Source: Pedobacter sp. KBW06 (GTDB lineage Bacteria > Bacteroidota > Bacteroidia > Sphingobacteriales > Sphingobacteriaceae). Taken from it: a stretch of DNA of 64,000 bases. Below the pieces are notes generated by a model. The model was not told the DNA's origin, searched no databases, and was given only the letters and a program-made list of their open reading frames with translations. The stretch's first letter is position 1, and the number at the start of each line of letters is the position of its first letter. Below are positions 8,542-16,418 of this stretch, piece after piece. The stretch covers positions 686,459 through 750,458 of the forward strand of contig NZ_QAJL01000004.1 of the NCBI RefSeq assembly GCF_003852525.1. The letters are read 5' to 3'. Position numbers and translations under genes: made by a program.

Positions 8542-9321
8542 TTACTTGTTTTCGTGCGGAGTATTTCTAAGTTCAACAGGCTTTTTGCCTTTTTTCATTT
8601 TCAGGTTCAGCATTTCTACCAGTACTGAGAATGCCATTGCAAAATAAATATAGCCCTTAGGAATGTGCTGATCTAAACCTTCGGCCAACAGGGAAACTCC
8701 AATTAATAATAAGAAAGATAAAGCCAGCATTTTTACGGTTGGATGCTTGTTTACGAAATCGCTGATTGCAGATGCAGATACCAGCATAATTCCGACAGCA
8801 ATCACTACTGCAGCAATCATGATCTCAATATGATCGGCCATTCCGACAGCGGTAATGACAGAGTCAAGAGAGAATACGATATCAAGAATCAGAATCTGGA
8901 TGATAATTCCGATGAAAGAATGAACTTTTCCTTTGATGCCGGCCTCTTCCTCGCCTTCCAGCTTCTGATGAATCTCATGTGTACTTTTATAGATCAGGAA
9001 TAATCCACCGATGATGAGGATCAGGTCTCTTCCGGAGATCGCCAGTTTGTCCAGCCATTCTTCATCGCTGATCCCGATCCAGTCTCCCACATTAAATAAA
9101 GGAGCGGTCAGTTTCATCACCCAGGTCAGGGATAACAACAGCAATACCCTGGTGATCATGGCCAGTCCCAAACCGACCTTCCGGGCTTTAGCCTGCTGTT
9201 CCAGGGGAAGTTTTCCTGCAAGGATCGATATGAAAACGATATTATCAATTCCCAAAACGATCTCTAATATGGTTAAGGTAAAGAGTGATATCCAGGCTTC
9301 AGGGCTGCTTAAAAGTTCCAT
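8542..9321 (-). CDS. TerC-family integral membrane protein
   Basis: A 259-residue membrane protein with about seven to eight hydrophobic segments. The paired acidic motifs of the family are present: EIVLGIDNIVFISIL near residues 20-34 and DIVFSLDSVITAVGMA near residues 140-155. Characterised TerC proteins act in metal (manganese) efflux or tellurite resistance. The C-terminus is basic and cytoplasmic-looking. It is first in a two-gene unit with yejK. No ter stress genes surround it, so tellurite resistance should not be assumed. Confidence 0.9.
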   Translation of the reverse strand: MELLSSPEAWISLFTLTILEIVLGIDNIVFISILAGKLPLEQQAKARKVGLGLAMITRVLLLLSLTWVMKLTAPLFNVGDWIGISDEEWLDKLAISGRDLILIIGGLFLIYKSTHEIHQKLEGEEEAGIKGKVHSFIGIIIQILILDIVFSLDSVITAVGMADHIEIMIAAVVIAVGIMLVSASAISDFVNKHPTVKMLALSFLLLIGVSLLAEGLDQHIPKGYIYFAMAFSVLVEMLNLKMKKGKKPVELRNTPHENK

Positions 9322-9352
9322 TTTCTAAAAATAAATCAAGTCGCTAAGATAT

Positions 9353-9382
9353 AAAAAAAGCTTGCTGAATTTATCAGCAAGC
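9353..9382 (-). terminator. Intrinsic terminator after the secreted repeat-protein gene
   Basis: Stem GCTTGCTGA/TCAGCAAGC with a five-base loop, followed on the minus strand by seven T residues. It lies 40 bases after the stop of the 9423-10742 gene. Confidence 0.85.
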
Positions 9383-9422
9383 CTTCTCCTAATTGTATTT
9401 TTATCAGAATAAAATAGTCTTT

Positions 9423-10742
9423 TTAGTTAAAGGAGACCGAGCCGTAATCTGCTTTAATACTGATTTTAGCATTCCCTCCGTTTCCGATTTTACCACTATA
9501 TTGTTTGGTATTGTCTTCGTCAACAATGGCCTTATATACTGCCGGCCCGGATTTAAATTTGCCGTAATTCGTCTTTACGTCAAAATCGGCATGGTAACCG
9601 CTGCCAAAGCCTAATGACACTCCGGCATAGTCTGCATCAATGATCAGGTTCCTGCATCCTGAATTCACCTGATCGATGATCAGTTTGTTATAGCCTACTT
9701 TGAAATTTCCATCTCCTTTCAATGTACCGACTTTAACATTGGCATACTGGCCTTTAATCACGAGCTTGTTCACAGCGGCGATAGAAATGTTGTTATACTG
9801 CTGTTTAACCGTCGCATTTCCATTGATTGTGCCGACCGTCACATTGACATATTGGGCGTCCAGCTCCAGATTATCAACGGAACCCAGGGTCAATCCCTGT
9901 CCATATTGTTGCTTAATGACCGCGTTCCCCCTGATCTTTTTAATGTCTACCCCAACGTATTGGGCATTCAGGTCCAAGGTCCCTACGGTGCCCAGGGTTA
10001 ATCCTGAGCCATATTGTTGTTTGATGGTTGCTACATTAATTTCCTCTATATCTGCTTTACCGTACTGAACCGAAATGTAATTGTTATTGCTGTTCAGGCT
10101 TCCGGCAGTAAAGTTTCCGTATTGTACCTTTGCATAAAGAGGGCCTGAGAAATTGCCCATTGTCATGTTTCCATACTGCGTGCTCATCGATAAAGAATTT
10201 GATGCGGGCATATAGACCACATAATTTACCTTGACCTCTCTTTTCCAAACCATTTTTCCATTCCTGAAGCGGCTGCCATAGTTACCATCGCGGTTTCCCA
10301 TATTGGTTTTAAAAGAAATCATATCCCCGCTTTTACCGGCCTCTATCGTGGTCTCATCCAATAAGCGCTGTGCTTCTCCATCCTGACTGCTATAGGTTTT
10401 GATGTCCACATCAACCCGGACTTCTCTTTTATCCCATATTTTGATCTGCACATCGCCATATCTGTTGCTCAGGTTCAGTTTATCACCACTGTCCATCGCA
10501 AAGGATTTAGAAAAAGTTTTTGACCGCGCCCCATCGTTCTGGTCGTCCTGAACAACTTCTTTCAGCTGGTCCAAAGGAACCGGAAGCGGCTCCGGCGAAA
10601 TTGGTGCCCCCTGCAAATCTCCCCTTAAAGGCGTCAATACTGCAAGCTTTGGTCCCTTGCTTCCTTCCAATACATTAGATTGTGCCTGAGCGAAATTTGT
10701 AGCCAATACCAGGCTCGCTAACCCCCAAATTAACTTTTTCAT
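9423..10742 (-). CDS. Secreted DUF4097-like repeat (beta-solenoid) protein
   Basis: A 439-residue exported protein with a signal peptide (MKKLIWGLASLVLATNFAQAQ). After an N-terminal region resembling DUF4097 adhesin-like proteins, about residues 180-400 consist of degenerate repeats of roughly 20 residues of the type KQQYGxGLTLGxVxxL then LxAQYVxVxVxxI, as in right-handed beta-solenoids. The ATG overlaps the stop of the probable anti-sigma gene by four bases, making it the last gene of an ECF operon. It may be an envelope sensor or surface protein under that sigma factor; this is inference. Confidence 0.75.
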   Translation of the reverse strand: MKKLIWGLASLVLATNFAQAQSNVLEGSKGPKLAVLTPLRGDLQGAPISPEPLPVPLDQLKEVVQDDQNDGARSKTFSKSFAMDSGDKLNLSNRYGDVQIKIWDKREVRVDVDIKTYSSQDGEAQRLLDETTIEAGKSGDMISFKTNMGNRDGNYGSRFRNGKMVWKREVKVNYVVYMPASNSLSMSTQYGNMTMGNFSGPLYAKVQYGNFTAGSLNSNNNYISVQYGKADIEEINVATIKQQYGSGLTLGTVGTLDLNAQYVGVDIKKIRGNAVIKQQYGQGLTLGSVDNLELDAQYVNVTVGTINGNATVKQQYNNISIAAVNKLVIKGQYANVKVGTLKGDGNFKVGYNKLIIDQVNSGCRNLIIDADYAGVSLGFGSGYHADFDVKTNYGKFKSGPAVYKAIVDEDNTKQYSGKIGNGGNAKISIKADYGSVSFN

Positions 10743-11272
10743 ATCTGATTTTCCTCATTGATTTGATTCACTTCGTTGATGATCGACAGCTGTTGGTTGA
10801 TCACCTGCAACTGAAGTTCCAGATTTTTCACCATGGCCTTCACCACCACTTTCTGATTTGGACTATTTTGCAGCTCTTTTTTCAGCTGCTCATAATCGCT
10901 GTCCAGCTTGTTCAGATCCGCACTAAAATTAGCATACAAAGCCGGGTTCTTTTTCGCATAGGCCTGCAAACTGTCTTTTTTCTCTTCGATCAGACTGGCA
11001 AATTTCAGTTCTTTCTTTCCGTATACCGGGTTGATGTCTGCAATTTCCAGTTCTTTGCTACCCTGGTTACGATAAGTATAGATAAAAGTAAGTCCCATGA
11101 TCAGGATCAAGGACGCAGCTATACCTAACCACAACGGCATTACCGATTTTTTTTTTATTTTTTCTTTGTCTAATGCGGCATCTATCCTGCCCCATAGCTG
11201 GTCTGACGGCGTTTTAAAATCAAACTCCTTCTTGTGTTCTTTAATGTACTCTTCAATACCCTTATTGTTCAT
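10739..11272 (-). CDS. Probable anti-sigma factor, single TM
   Basis: A 177-residue protein with a cytoplasmic N-terminal part (FDFKTPSDQLWGRIDAALDKEK), one membrane segment at about residues 45-64 (WLGIAASLILIMGLTFIY) and a coiled-coil-rich extracytoplasmic C-terminus (from about 110, glutamine, leucine and asparagine rich). It starts two bases after the ECF sigma gene, the usual place of an anti-sigma factor in Bacteroidota. No zinc-finger HxxxCxxC motif is present, so the assignment rests on position and topology. Confidence 0.65.
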   Translation of the reverse strand: MNNKGIEEYIKEHKKEFDFKTPSDQLWGRIDAALDKEKIKKKSVMPLWLGIAASLILIMGLTFIYTYRNQGSKELEIADINPVYGKKELKFASLIEEKKDSLQAYAKKNPALYANFSADLNKLDSDYEQLKKELQNSPNQKVVVKAMVKNLELQLQVINQQLSIINEVNQINEENQI

Positions 11273-11274
11273 CT

Positions 11275-11847
11275 TTATACTCCTCTCTTTACTAATAAGC
11301 TATTCAATTTTATTTTTGCACGCATATACTGGGTGCGGGAAGTACTTTCCGAGATTTTCAAAATATGAGAAATCTCTTCATGATCGTAGCCCTCAAAAAG
11401 ATACAGTGTCAATACCACTCTATACCGGTCGGGAAGCTGTGTGATCGCTTCTCTGATCTCTTCCACTCTCCATTGCAGGTCATCGTCTTCATTTTCAGTT
11501 TCCTGCGGCACATCCACTTCTTCAATATTTACAAACTCCACTTTCCTTTTGCGGAGGTAATTGATGGATTTATTGATCACGATCTGTTTTAGCCACAGGC
11601 CAAAGGTCGTATCCCCTCTAAAGTTTTCTATCCGCGTAAATGCGTCCAGAAATGCTTCCTGTAAAACATCTTCTGCCTCATCGTCAAAGTTGACAATCCT
11701 CAGCGCCACGTTATACATAGCTTTAGCATACAATTTGTATATTTCAAATTGTGCTTTCCGGCTTCCCTGCCGGCACTCGTTCACGAGTGTGACGTGTTTA
11801 TCGATGTATACAGTTTCCAATGTTTTCCAGTTCGCTATAAATGACAA
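11275..11847 (-). CDS. ECF-type RNA polymerase sigma factor
   Basis: A 190-residue sigma-70 family protein. Region 2 spans about residues 25-95 (NVALRIVNFDDEAEDVLQEAFLDAF and FGLWLKQIVINKSINYLRKR), and region 4 spans about 130-185 (LPDRYRVVLTLYLFEGYDHEEISHILKISESTSRTQYMRAK, a helix-turn-helix). There is no in-frame ATG before region 2, so a TTG (11847, used here) or an internal GTG must serve as start. It heads an operon with its probable anti-sigma factor and a secreted repeat protein. Confidence 0.9.
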   Translation of the reverse strand: MSFIANWKTLETVYIDKHVTLVNECRQGSRKAQFEIYKLYAKAMYNVALRIVNFDDEAEDVLQEAFLDAFTRIENFRGDTTFGLWLKQIVINKSINYLRKRKVEFVNIEEVDVPQETENEDDDLQWRVEEIREAITQLPDRYRVVLTLYLFEGYDHEEISHILKISESTSRTQYMRAKIKLNSLLVKRGV

Positions 11848-11875
11848 TTGATTTTTTGAAACGTTGCATCAAGAA

Positions 11876-11883
11876 CAAAAATA
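11876..11883 (-). promoter_or_regulatory. -7 promoter element for the ECF operon
   Basis: TATTTTTG on the minus strand fits TAnnTTTG and lies 28 bases before the TTG start. It overlaps the edge of the 43-bp repeat copy at 11881-11923, so the repeat would cover the -10 to -50 region. Confidence 0.4.
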
Positions 11884-11923
11884 TTTTCAATATCAGCAGA
11901 TAATTTCATTATACGCTGAAATA
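11881..11923. repeat. 43-bp diverged direct repeat, copy A
   Basis: About 81 percent identical (35 of 43, ungapped, counted by eye) to 13346-13388. The first 14 bases, ATATTTTCAATATC, and the last six, GAAATA, are identical. The start contains the dyad ATATT-TTC-AATAT. It lies directly upstream of the ECF sigma gene. Together the copies bracket the agmatine-deiminase-like gene. Confidence 0.55.
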
Positions 11924-11948
11924 CCGCCAGGAAAAAGGACAGATAAGT

Positions 11949-11981
11949 CCTGTTTTATCCCATCAGAACGGATAAGACAGG
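11949..11981 (-). terminator. Hairpin after the agmatine-deiminase-like gene
   Basis: Twelve-base-pair stem (CCTGTTTTATCC/GGATAAGACAGG, one G-U pair) with a nine-base loop, 26 bases after the stop of the minus-strand gene. It lacks a clear U-tract, so it may be a weak terminator or an mRNA 3'-end stabiliser. Confidence 0.4.
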
Positions 11982-12006
11982 TTTATAAAGCGATCGGAAT
12001 TCCTGG

Positions 12007-13146
12007 CTATTTAGGCTGCTGTTGCGTTACACAGTGAATCATTCCGCCATTGGCGTATAAATTCCTGACGTCAATCCCTACAACTTCCCTGTTTGGGTAT
12101 AGTTTCTGAATGATGGCATTCGCAACAGCATCGTTGGGATCTTTATAGTTCGGCACCAAAACCACATTGTTTGCAATGTAATAATTGACGTAGGAGCCGG
12201 GATAATCCAGCTTTTTGCCATAGGCGGTCGTTACATTCTCCTGTGTCAGCGGCAATTTGACAAAATTGTATTTTTTCCTGTTTTTATTGGTCGACTTAAA
12301 CAGTTTATTGATATCATTCTGAGGAACCTGCCATTCCAAAAGGTCATCCGGGCTCATCGTGACAATCGTGTTCTTGTCTGCGAAACGGGCAAAACCATCG
12401 ATGTGCATGTCCGTAATTTCCAGACCGGCCTTCCCTTCCAGCCAGATAAAATTAGTGACCCCATAGTACCTGGTAAAAATCTCTTCTGCTTTTGCCTGGC
12501 TCATTCCCGGGTTGCGGTTCTTATTCAGGATGGCACTTTTAGTGGCCATCAATGTTCCGTTTCCATCAATTTCTACCGCTCCCCCTTCATTGATCATGAC
12601 CTCATTTAAATCCAGATATTTTTTATTTTGATCCCGGGCAATGCGCTCCGGGATGTCATCACAGTTTTCAAATTCTGCCTTTTTCCCCCAGCCATTGAAG
12701 CCCCAGTCTTCAATCACCAGGTTTCCCTTCTGGTCTCTCGCATAAATCGGCCCGTTATCACGTACCCAGACATCATCCGTCTTGTAAACTTTGAAATCAA
12801 TGTTCTTCAGCGAGATCTTATCCTCTTCGAGCATCTCTCTCACCCTTTCTTCTTCCTCATCATCGTAAACGATAATATGGACCTTTTCTCCCTCAGAAAG
12901 TGCGTCTGTCATGGCAATCCAGGCATCATCCAGTCTGTCCCGGTAGGCTTCACCATACTGATACTGATGTGGCCATTGCAGCCAGGTTCCTTCATGTGGC
13001 ATCCCTTCTTCCGGCATCGTGTATAATATCTGAACAGATTTCTGCTCTGCAGCATGTTCTTTTGCAACAATGGTCCCTGCATCTGGTCTTTTCGCCCCTG
13101 AATAACAAAAAGCAATAAAAAAAGGCAATACATATAATGATTTCAT
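12007..13146 (-). CDS. Exported agmatine deiminase / peptidylarginine deiminase family enzyme
   Basis: A 379-residue guanidino-modifying enzyme of the AguA/PPAD superfamily, which hydrolyses agmatine to N-carbamoylputrescine. Motifs in order are DVWVRDNGPIYARD near residue 125, the NEGGAVEIDGNG block near 185, DMHIDGFARF near 245 and the C-terminal NGGMIHCVTQQQP with the catalytic cysteine at about 372. A signal peptide (MKSLYVLPFFIAFCYSGA) is unusual compared with cytoplasmic AguA and points to a periplasmic role. No AguB-type gene adjoins, so complete putrescine synthesis is not encoded here. Confidence 0.85.
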   Translation of the reverse strand: MKSLYVLPFFIAFCYSGAKRPDAGTIVAKEHAAEQKSVQILYTMPEEGMPHEGTWLQWPHQYQYGEAYRDRLDDAWIAMTDALSEGEKVHIIVYDDEEEERVREMLEEDKISLKNIDFKVYKTDDVWVRDNGPIYARDQKGNLVIEDWGFNGWGKKAEFENCDDIPERIARDQNKKYLDLNEVMINEGGAVEIDGNGTLMATKSAILNKNRNPGMSQAKAEEIFTRYYGVTNFIWLEGKAGLEITDMHIDGFARFADKNTIVTMSPDDLLEWQVPQNDINKLFKSTNKNRKKYNFVKLPLTQENVTTAYGKKLDYPGSYVNYYIANNVVLVPNYKDPNDAVANAIIQKLYPNREVVGIDVRNLYANGGMIHCVTQQQPK

Positions 13147-13345
13147 AGTCTGGGAATTAAGTAAATATTTACGAAAGCATAAAACATACGGATTACAACC
13201 GCCTTAGTAAAAATACTTAAAAATAATGAACACCAACCTACTGATATAAAAAGCATTATCGTTCTTAACCCCCGAAATCATCAGGTCATTTTAAAACAAA
13301 AAACACCTGAGCGGCAAAATCCCTGAAGGCTGGGATACCGGTAAC

Positions 13346-13388
13346 ATATTTTCAATATCCCAAGCTAAATTCATTGTAGGTTGAAATA
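13346..13388. repeat. 43-bp diverged direct repeat, copy B
   Basis: Partner of 11881-11923 in the same orientation. It lies about 200 bases upstream of the minus-strand agmatine-deiminase-like gene and ends 43 bases before the aspS ATG on the plus strand. The remainder of the 285-base gap shows no gene. Confidence 0.55.
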
Positions 13389-13431
13389 TCCGGTTCAAAA
13401 TCAATATTTTTGCTACTTAATACTTTTAATA

Positions 13432-15177
13432 ATGTTAAGAACAACTACTTGCGGAGCTCTAGCTATTGAGAATTTAGGCGAAAATGTAATCTTGTGCGGC
13501 TGGGTACAAAAATCCAGGGATTTAGGAGGAATGACTTTTATTGACATTCGCGACAGATACGGAATCACCCAATTGGTTTTCAATATGGACGACAACCGGG
13601 AATTATGCGAGGCAGCACGTAGCCTGGGCAGGGAATTTGTAATTAAAGCCAGCGGCTTAGTCGTAGAACGCTCTAACAAAAACCTGAAAATGCCTACAGG
13701 TGAAGTAGAAATCAAAATCACTGCATTGGAAATACTAAACGCAGCGAAATTACCTCCATTCATGATTGATGATGAAACAGATGGTGGTGATGATTTGCGG
13801 ATGAAATACCGTTACCTGGATTTACGTAGAAATCCGGTTCGTAACAATATGGTTTTACGTCATAAAATGGCTCAGGCGGTTCGTCGTTATTTAGATAACC
13901 TGGACTTTATTGAAGTAGAAACCCCGGTACTGATCAAATCTACACCAGAAGGTGCAAGGGATTTCGTAGTACCAAGCAGAATGAACGAAGGACAGTTTTA
14001 TGCCCTTCCCCAATCTCCGCAAACCTTTAAACAATTGTTGATGGTATCCGGCTTTGACCGTTATTTTCAGATTGTAAAATGTTTCAGAGATGAGGATTTA
14101 CGTGCCGACAGACAGCCGGAGTTCACACAGATTGACTGTGAGATGTCTTTCATCGAACAGGAAGATATCTTAAATACATTTGAGGGACTGATCCGTACCT
14201 TATTCAAAGACATCAAAGGTTTTGACCTTCCTGAAGTACCAAGAATGCAATATTCAGATGCCATGCGCCTTTATGGTTCCGATAAACCGGATACCCGTTT
14301 TGACATGCGTTTTGTGGAGCTGACCGAATTGGCTAAAGGAAAAGATTTCCCTGTATTTGACAATGCGGAACTGGTGATCGGAATCAATGCCACAGGCTGT
14401 GCTTCTTATACCCGTAAGCAACTGGACGAACTGACAGACTTTATCAAACGCCCGCAAATCGGTGCAACAGGACTGATCTATATGAGACATAACGAAGATG
14501 GCTCATTGAAATCATCTGTAGATAAATTCTATAATGAAGAAGAATTACAAAAATGGTCCGCAGCCCTGAATACCCAACCGGGAGATTTAGTGCTGATCAT
14601 GGCCGGAGTACAGGATAAAGTACGCAAACAATTAAGTGAACTGCGCCTGGAAATGGGTACACGCTTAGGTTTACGTGATAAAAATAAATACAGTGCACTT
14701 TGGGTACTTGACTTCCCGCTATTGGAATGGGATGAGGAATCAGAACGTTACCATGCCATGCACCACCCTTTTACTTCTCCAAAACCGGAGGACATCGCCT
14801 TATTGGATACCAAGCCAGGCGAAGTAAGGGCAAATGCTTATGATATGGTGGTAAACGGTACCGAAATCGGTGGTGGTTCTATCCGGATCCATGACAGGAC
14901 TTTACAGGCGCTGATGTTTAAACATTTAGGATTCTCTCCGGAAGAAGCGCAGAAACAATTTGGCTTCCTGATGGACGCTTTTGAGTTTGGTGCTCCTCCA
15001 CATGGTGGAATTGCCTTCGGATTTGACCGCTTATGCTCAATTTTCGCAGGATTAGACAGCATCCGTGATGTGATTGCTTTCCCTAAAAACAATTCAGGAA
15101 GAGATGTCATGATCGACAGCCCTTCTACGATTGACGAGAAACAAATGAACGAACTAAAAATCAAATCAACGGTTTAA
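13432..15177 (+). CDS. aspS: Aspartyl-tRNA synthetase
   Basis: A 581-residue class II synthetase that charges tRNA-Asp. The N-terminal OB-fold anticodon-binding domain (to about residue 105, VILCGWVQKSRDLGG) is followed by class II motif 2 (CFRDEDLRADRQPEFTQID), the bacterial GAD insertion (about 285-400) and motif 3 (GIAFGFDRLCSIF). An open frame extends 17 codons upstream to a TTG at 13381, but that extension overlaps the 43-bp repeat and does not resemble AspRS. MLRTTTCGALA at 13432 is the family-like start. A terminator follows at 15234. Confidence 0.97.
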   Translation: MLRTTTCGALAIENLGENVILCGWVQKSRDLGGMTFIDIRDRYGITQLVFNMDDNRELCEAARSLGREFVIKASGLVVERSNKNLKMPTGEVEIKITALEILNAAKLPPFMIDDETDGGDDLRMKYRYLDLRRNPVRNNMVLRHKMAQAVRRYLDNLDFIEVETPVLIKSTPEGARDFVVPSRMNEGQFYALPQSPQTFKQLLMVSGFDRYFQIVKCFRDEDLRADRQPEFTQIDCEMSFIEQEDILNTFEGLIRTLFKDIKGFDLPEVPRMQYSDAMRLYGSDKPDTRFDMRFVELTELAKGKDFPVFDNAELVIGINATGCASYTRKQLDELTDFIKRPQIGATGLIYMRHNEDGSLKSSVDKFYNEEELQKWSAALNTQPGDLVLIMAGVQDKVRKQLSELRLEMGTRLGLRDKNKYSALWVLDFPLLEWDEESERYHAMHHPFTSPKPEDIALLDTKPGEVRANAYDMVVNGTEIGGGSIRIHDRTLQALMFKHLGFSPEEAQKQFGFLMDAFEFGAPPHGGIAFGFDRLCSIFAGLDSIRDVIAFPKNNSGRDVMIDSPSTIDEKQMNELKIKSTV

Positions 15178-15199
15178 TCTCCTGTTGAAACAGGATAAC

Positions 15200-15243
15200 A
15201 TGTTCATCCATAAAAAATGAAATGTTTATCCATAAAAAAAGGA
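15200..15243. repeat. Tandem 22-bp duplication
   Basis: Two adjacent copies of ATGTTyATCCATAAAAAA plus four bases (15200-15221 and 15222-15243), differing at a few positions, between aspS and its terminator. It is probably a simple slippage duplication. Confidence 0.5.
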
Positions 15244-15264
15244 AGCTTCAGGGCTTCCTTTTTT
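15234..15264. terminator. Bidirectional intrinsic terminator after aspS
   Basis: Stem GGAAGC/GCTTCC with a six-base loop, flanked by seven A residues on the left and six T residues on the right. It serves aspS (plus) and the convergent envelope operon ending at 15266 (minus). Confidence 0.9.
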
Positions 15265-15265
15265 G

Positions 15266-15709
15266 TTAATAGGTTTCGCTATCCGGCGGAATGCCGTAAT
15301 CCACGTATGCCGGAGTTGTTTCTTTATTTTTCTTTGTCTTGCTGAACCAGGATTTCACGGAATTGAATATCGCCGATAAATGCTCTGCGTCCAGCGTCTT
15401 TCCAACCTTACCTGATGCCAGGCCTACCAGGGCCTTAGTTACGAGGCCTGAGCCCTTAAAAAAGGTACTGTTCATCACCAAAGGAAGAATCAGTGACATC
15501 ACCTTACTGCTGATGTTAAACTTATCGTCTATTTTAAGAAAGGCAGAAGGGGTTGCATATTTTTTAATAAATCCGCCTATGGTAAACTGGTGGAGGTATT
15601 TTTTAGAATCGCCAACCAGCGCATCTCCTTTAAAGCGATATTCTGCTTTAAGCAAACGCACCTGCTGGTGAAGGTCTTCCAGGTTATTGATGTTATACTT
15701 TCTGCTCAT
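15266..15709 (-). CDS. Hypothetical protein, last gene of the envelope operon
   Basis: A 147-residue protein. No family was recognised with confidence. It starts with MSRKYNINNLEDLHQQVRLLKAEYRFKGDAL, a likely helical segment, has a hydrophobic stretch near residues 70-95 (VMSLILPLVMNSTFFKGSGLV) and ends with a lysine-rich linker and an acidic tail. Its ATG overlaps the end of the holin-like gene by 17 bases, so it is translated from the same mRNA. A role alongside the YtxH and holin-like proteins at the membrane is inferred from position only. Confidence 0.7.
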   Translation of the reverse strand: MSRKYNINNLEDLHQQVRLLKAEYRFKGDALVGDSKKYLHQFTIGGFIKKYATPSAFLKIDDKFNISSKVMSLILPLVMNSTFFKGSGLVTKALVGLASGKVGKTLDAEHLSAIFNSVKSWFSKTKKNKETTPAYVDYGIPPDSETY

Positions 15710-16076
15710 CTTCCTCTTCCTTATCTGCTAATTTATTAAAATAGCGTCTGATTGTAAAGTTAATTATGGCCTTTTCAATATACTTTTCTTTCGTAAAATA
15801 AACGATCATGGCCAATAGGATATAGATCAAAGCAACACAGCCAAAGCCTCTTGTATAGCTTCCCAGAACATCTGATAAAAACAGTGCTAAAGTAAAAGTA
15901 CCAAACAGGAAAGCCAGCAGAAAACAAATGGCAACGGTGGCATTTGTCACCATATCGGCAAACATCTTGGAACCTCGCTCTACCAGGTATAGCCGGGTAT
16001 ATTCCAGGCGGGTATTGACATAACCTTTTGCATCCTCTACCAGGTCCTCCAGATCTTTTTCTTTATTTTCCTGCAT
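15693..16076 (-). CDS. Phage-holin-like (holin superfamily 3_6) membrane protein
   Basis: A 127-residue membrane protein with two hydrophobic helices (about residues 44-67, ATVAICFLLAFLFGTFTLALFL, and 76-95, FGCVALIYILLAMIVYF) and charged ends. This matches chromosomally encoded proteins annotated as putative Actinobacterial Holin-X / phage-holin 3_6 superfamily; no phage genes are nearby, so lysis is unlikely. It lies 22 bases after the YtxH gene and overlaps the next gene. Such YtxH/holin-like/hypothetical trios are common in Bacteroidota stress operons. Confidence 0.7.
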   Translation of the reverse strand: MQENKEKDLEDLVEDAKGYVNTRLEYTRLYLVERGSKMFADMVTNATVAICFLLAFLFGTFTLALFLSDVLGSYTRGFGCVALIYILLAMIVYFTKEKYIEKAIINFTIRRYFNKLADKEEEDEQKV

Positions 16077-16098
16077 TATCTTTGGTTTTAGGGGTAAT

Positions 16099-16365
16099 TT
16101 ATGCGTGCTCTACATCATCAGCAAACTCTTCTTCTGCCTGATGAAGTTTACTTTTTACAGAAGTCACCACTTTATCTTTCAGGTTCGCCAGGTTATTGAT
16201 TTCATCTGCCGCTTTGTCTTTAATCGCATCACCAAGGTCTTTTAAAGACTGGCTCAACTTATCTCTTGTTTCACTTCCTTTTTCCGGAGCAAACAGTAAT
16301 CCCAATGCCGCACCTGCAGCTAAACCGGCCAATAGCCCAATTAATACTTTTGAATTATCATTCAT
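16099..16365 (-). CDS. YtxH-domain protein
   Basis: An 88-residue protein with the YtxH/gas-vesicle-protein-like pattern: a short N-terminal glycine- and alanine-rich membrane segment (VLIGLLAGLAAGAALGLLFAP), the conserved APEKGSETRDKL motif, and a long amphipathic helical tail. Relatives in Bacillus respond to general stress. It sits between the AI-2E-type permease and holin-like genes in one minus-strand unit. Confidence 0.85.
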   Translation of the reverse strand: MNDNSKVLIGLLAGLAAGAALGLLFAPEKGSETRDKLSQSLKDLGDAIKDKAADEINNLANLKDKVVTSVKSKLHQAEEEFADDVEHA

Positions 16366-16418
16366 GACATTTAAATTTTGTGTTTAATATTTCCTTTATT
16401 GACTCTGGAATATACTGA

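Noticed and set aside
9780..10100. Repeats near 9.8-10.1 kb as a CRISPR-like array
   Set aside because: The similarity follows from the amino-acid repeats of the secreted protein; it is in frame and has no spacers.
13381..13431. Upstream TTG extension of aspS
   Set aside because: It overlaps the 43-bp repeat and adds residues not typical of AspRS; MLRTTTCGALA is the expected N-terminus.
15693..16076. Holin-like gene as a sign of prophage
   Set aside because: No other phage gene, integrase or attachment repeat nearby; this family is common on Bacteroidota chromosomes next to YtxH genes.
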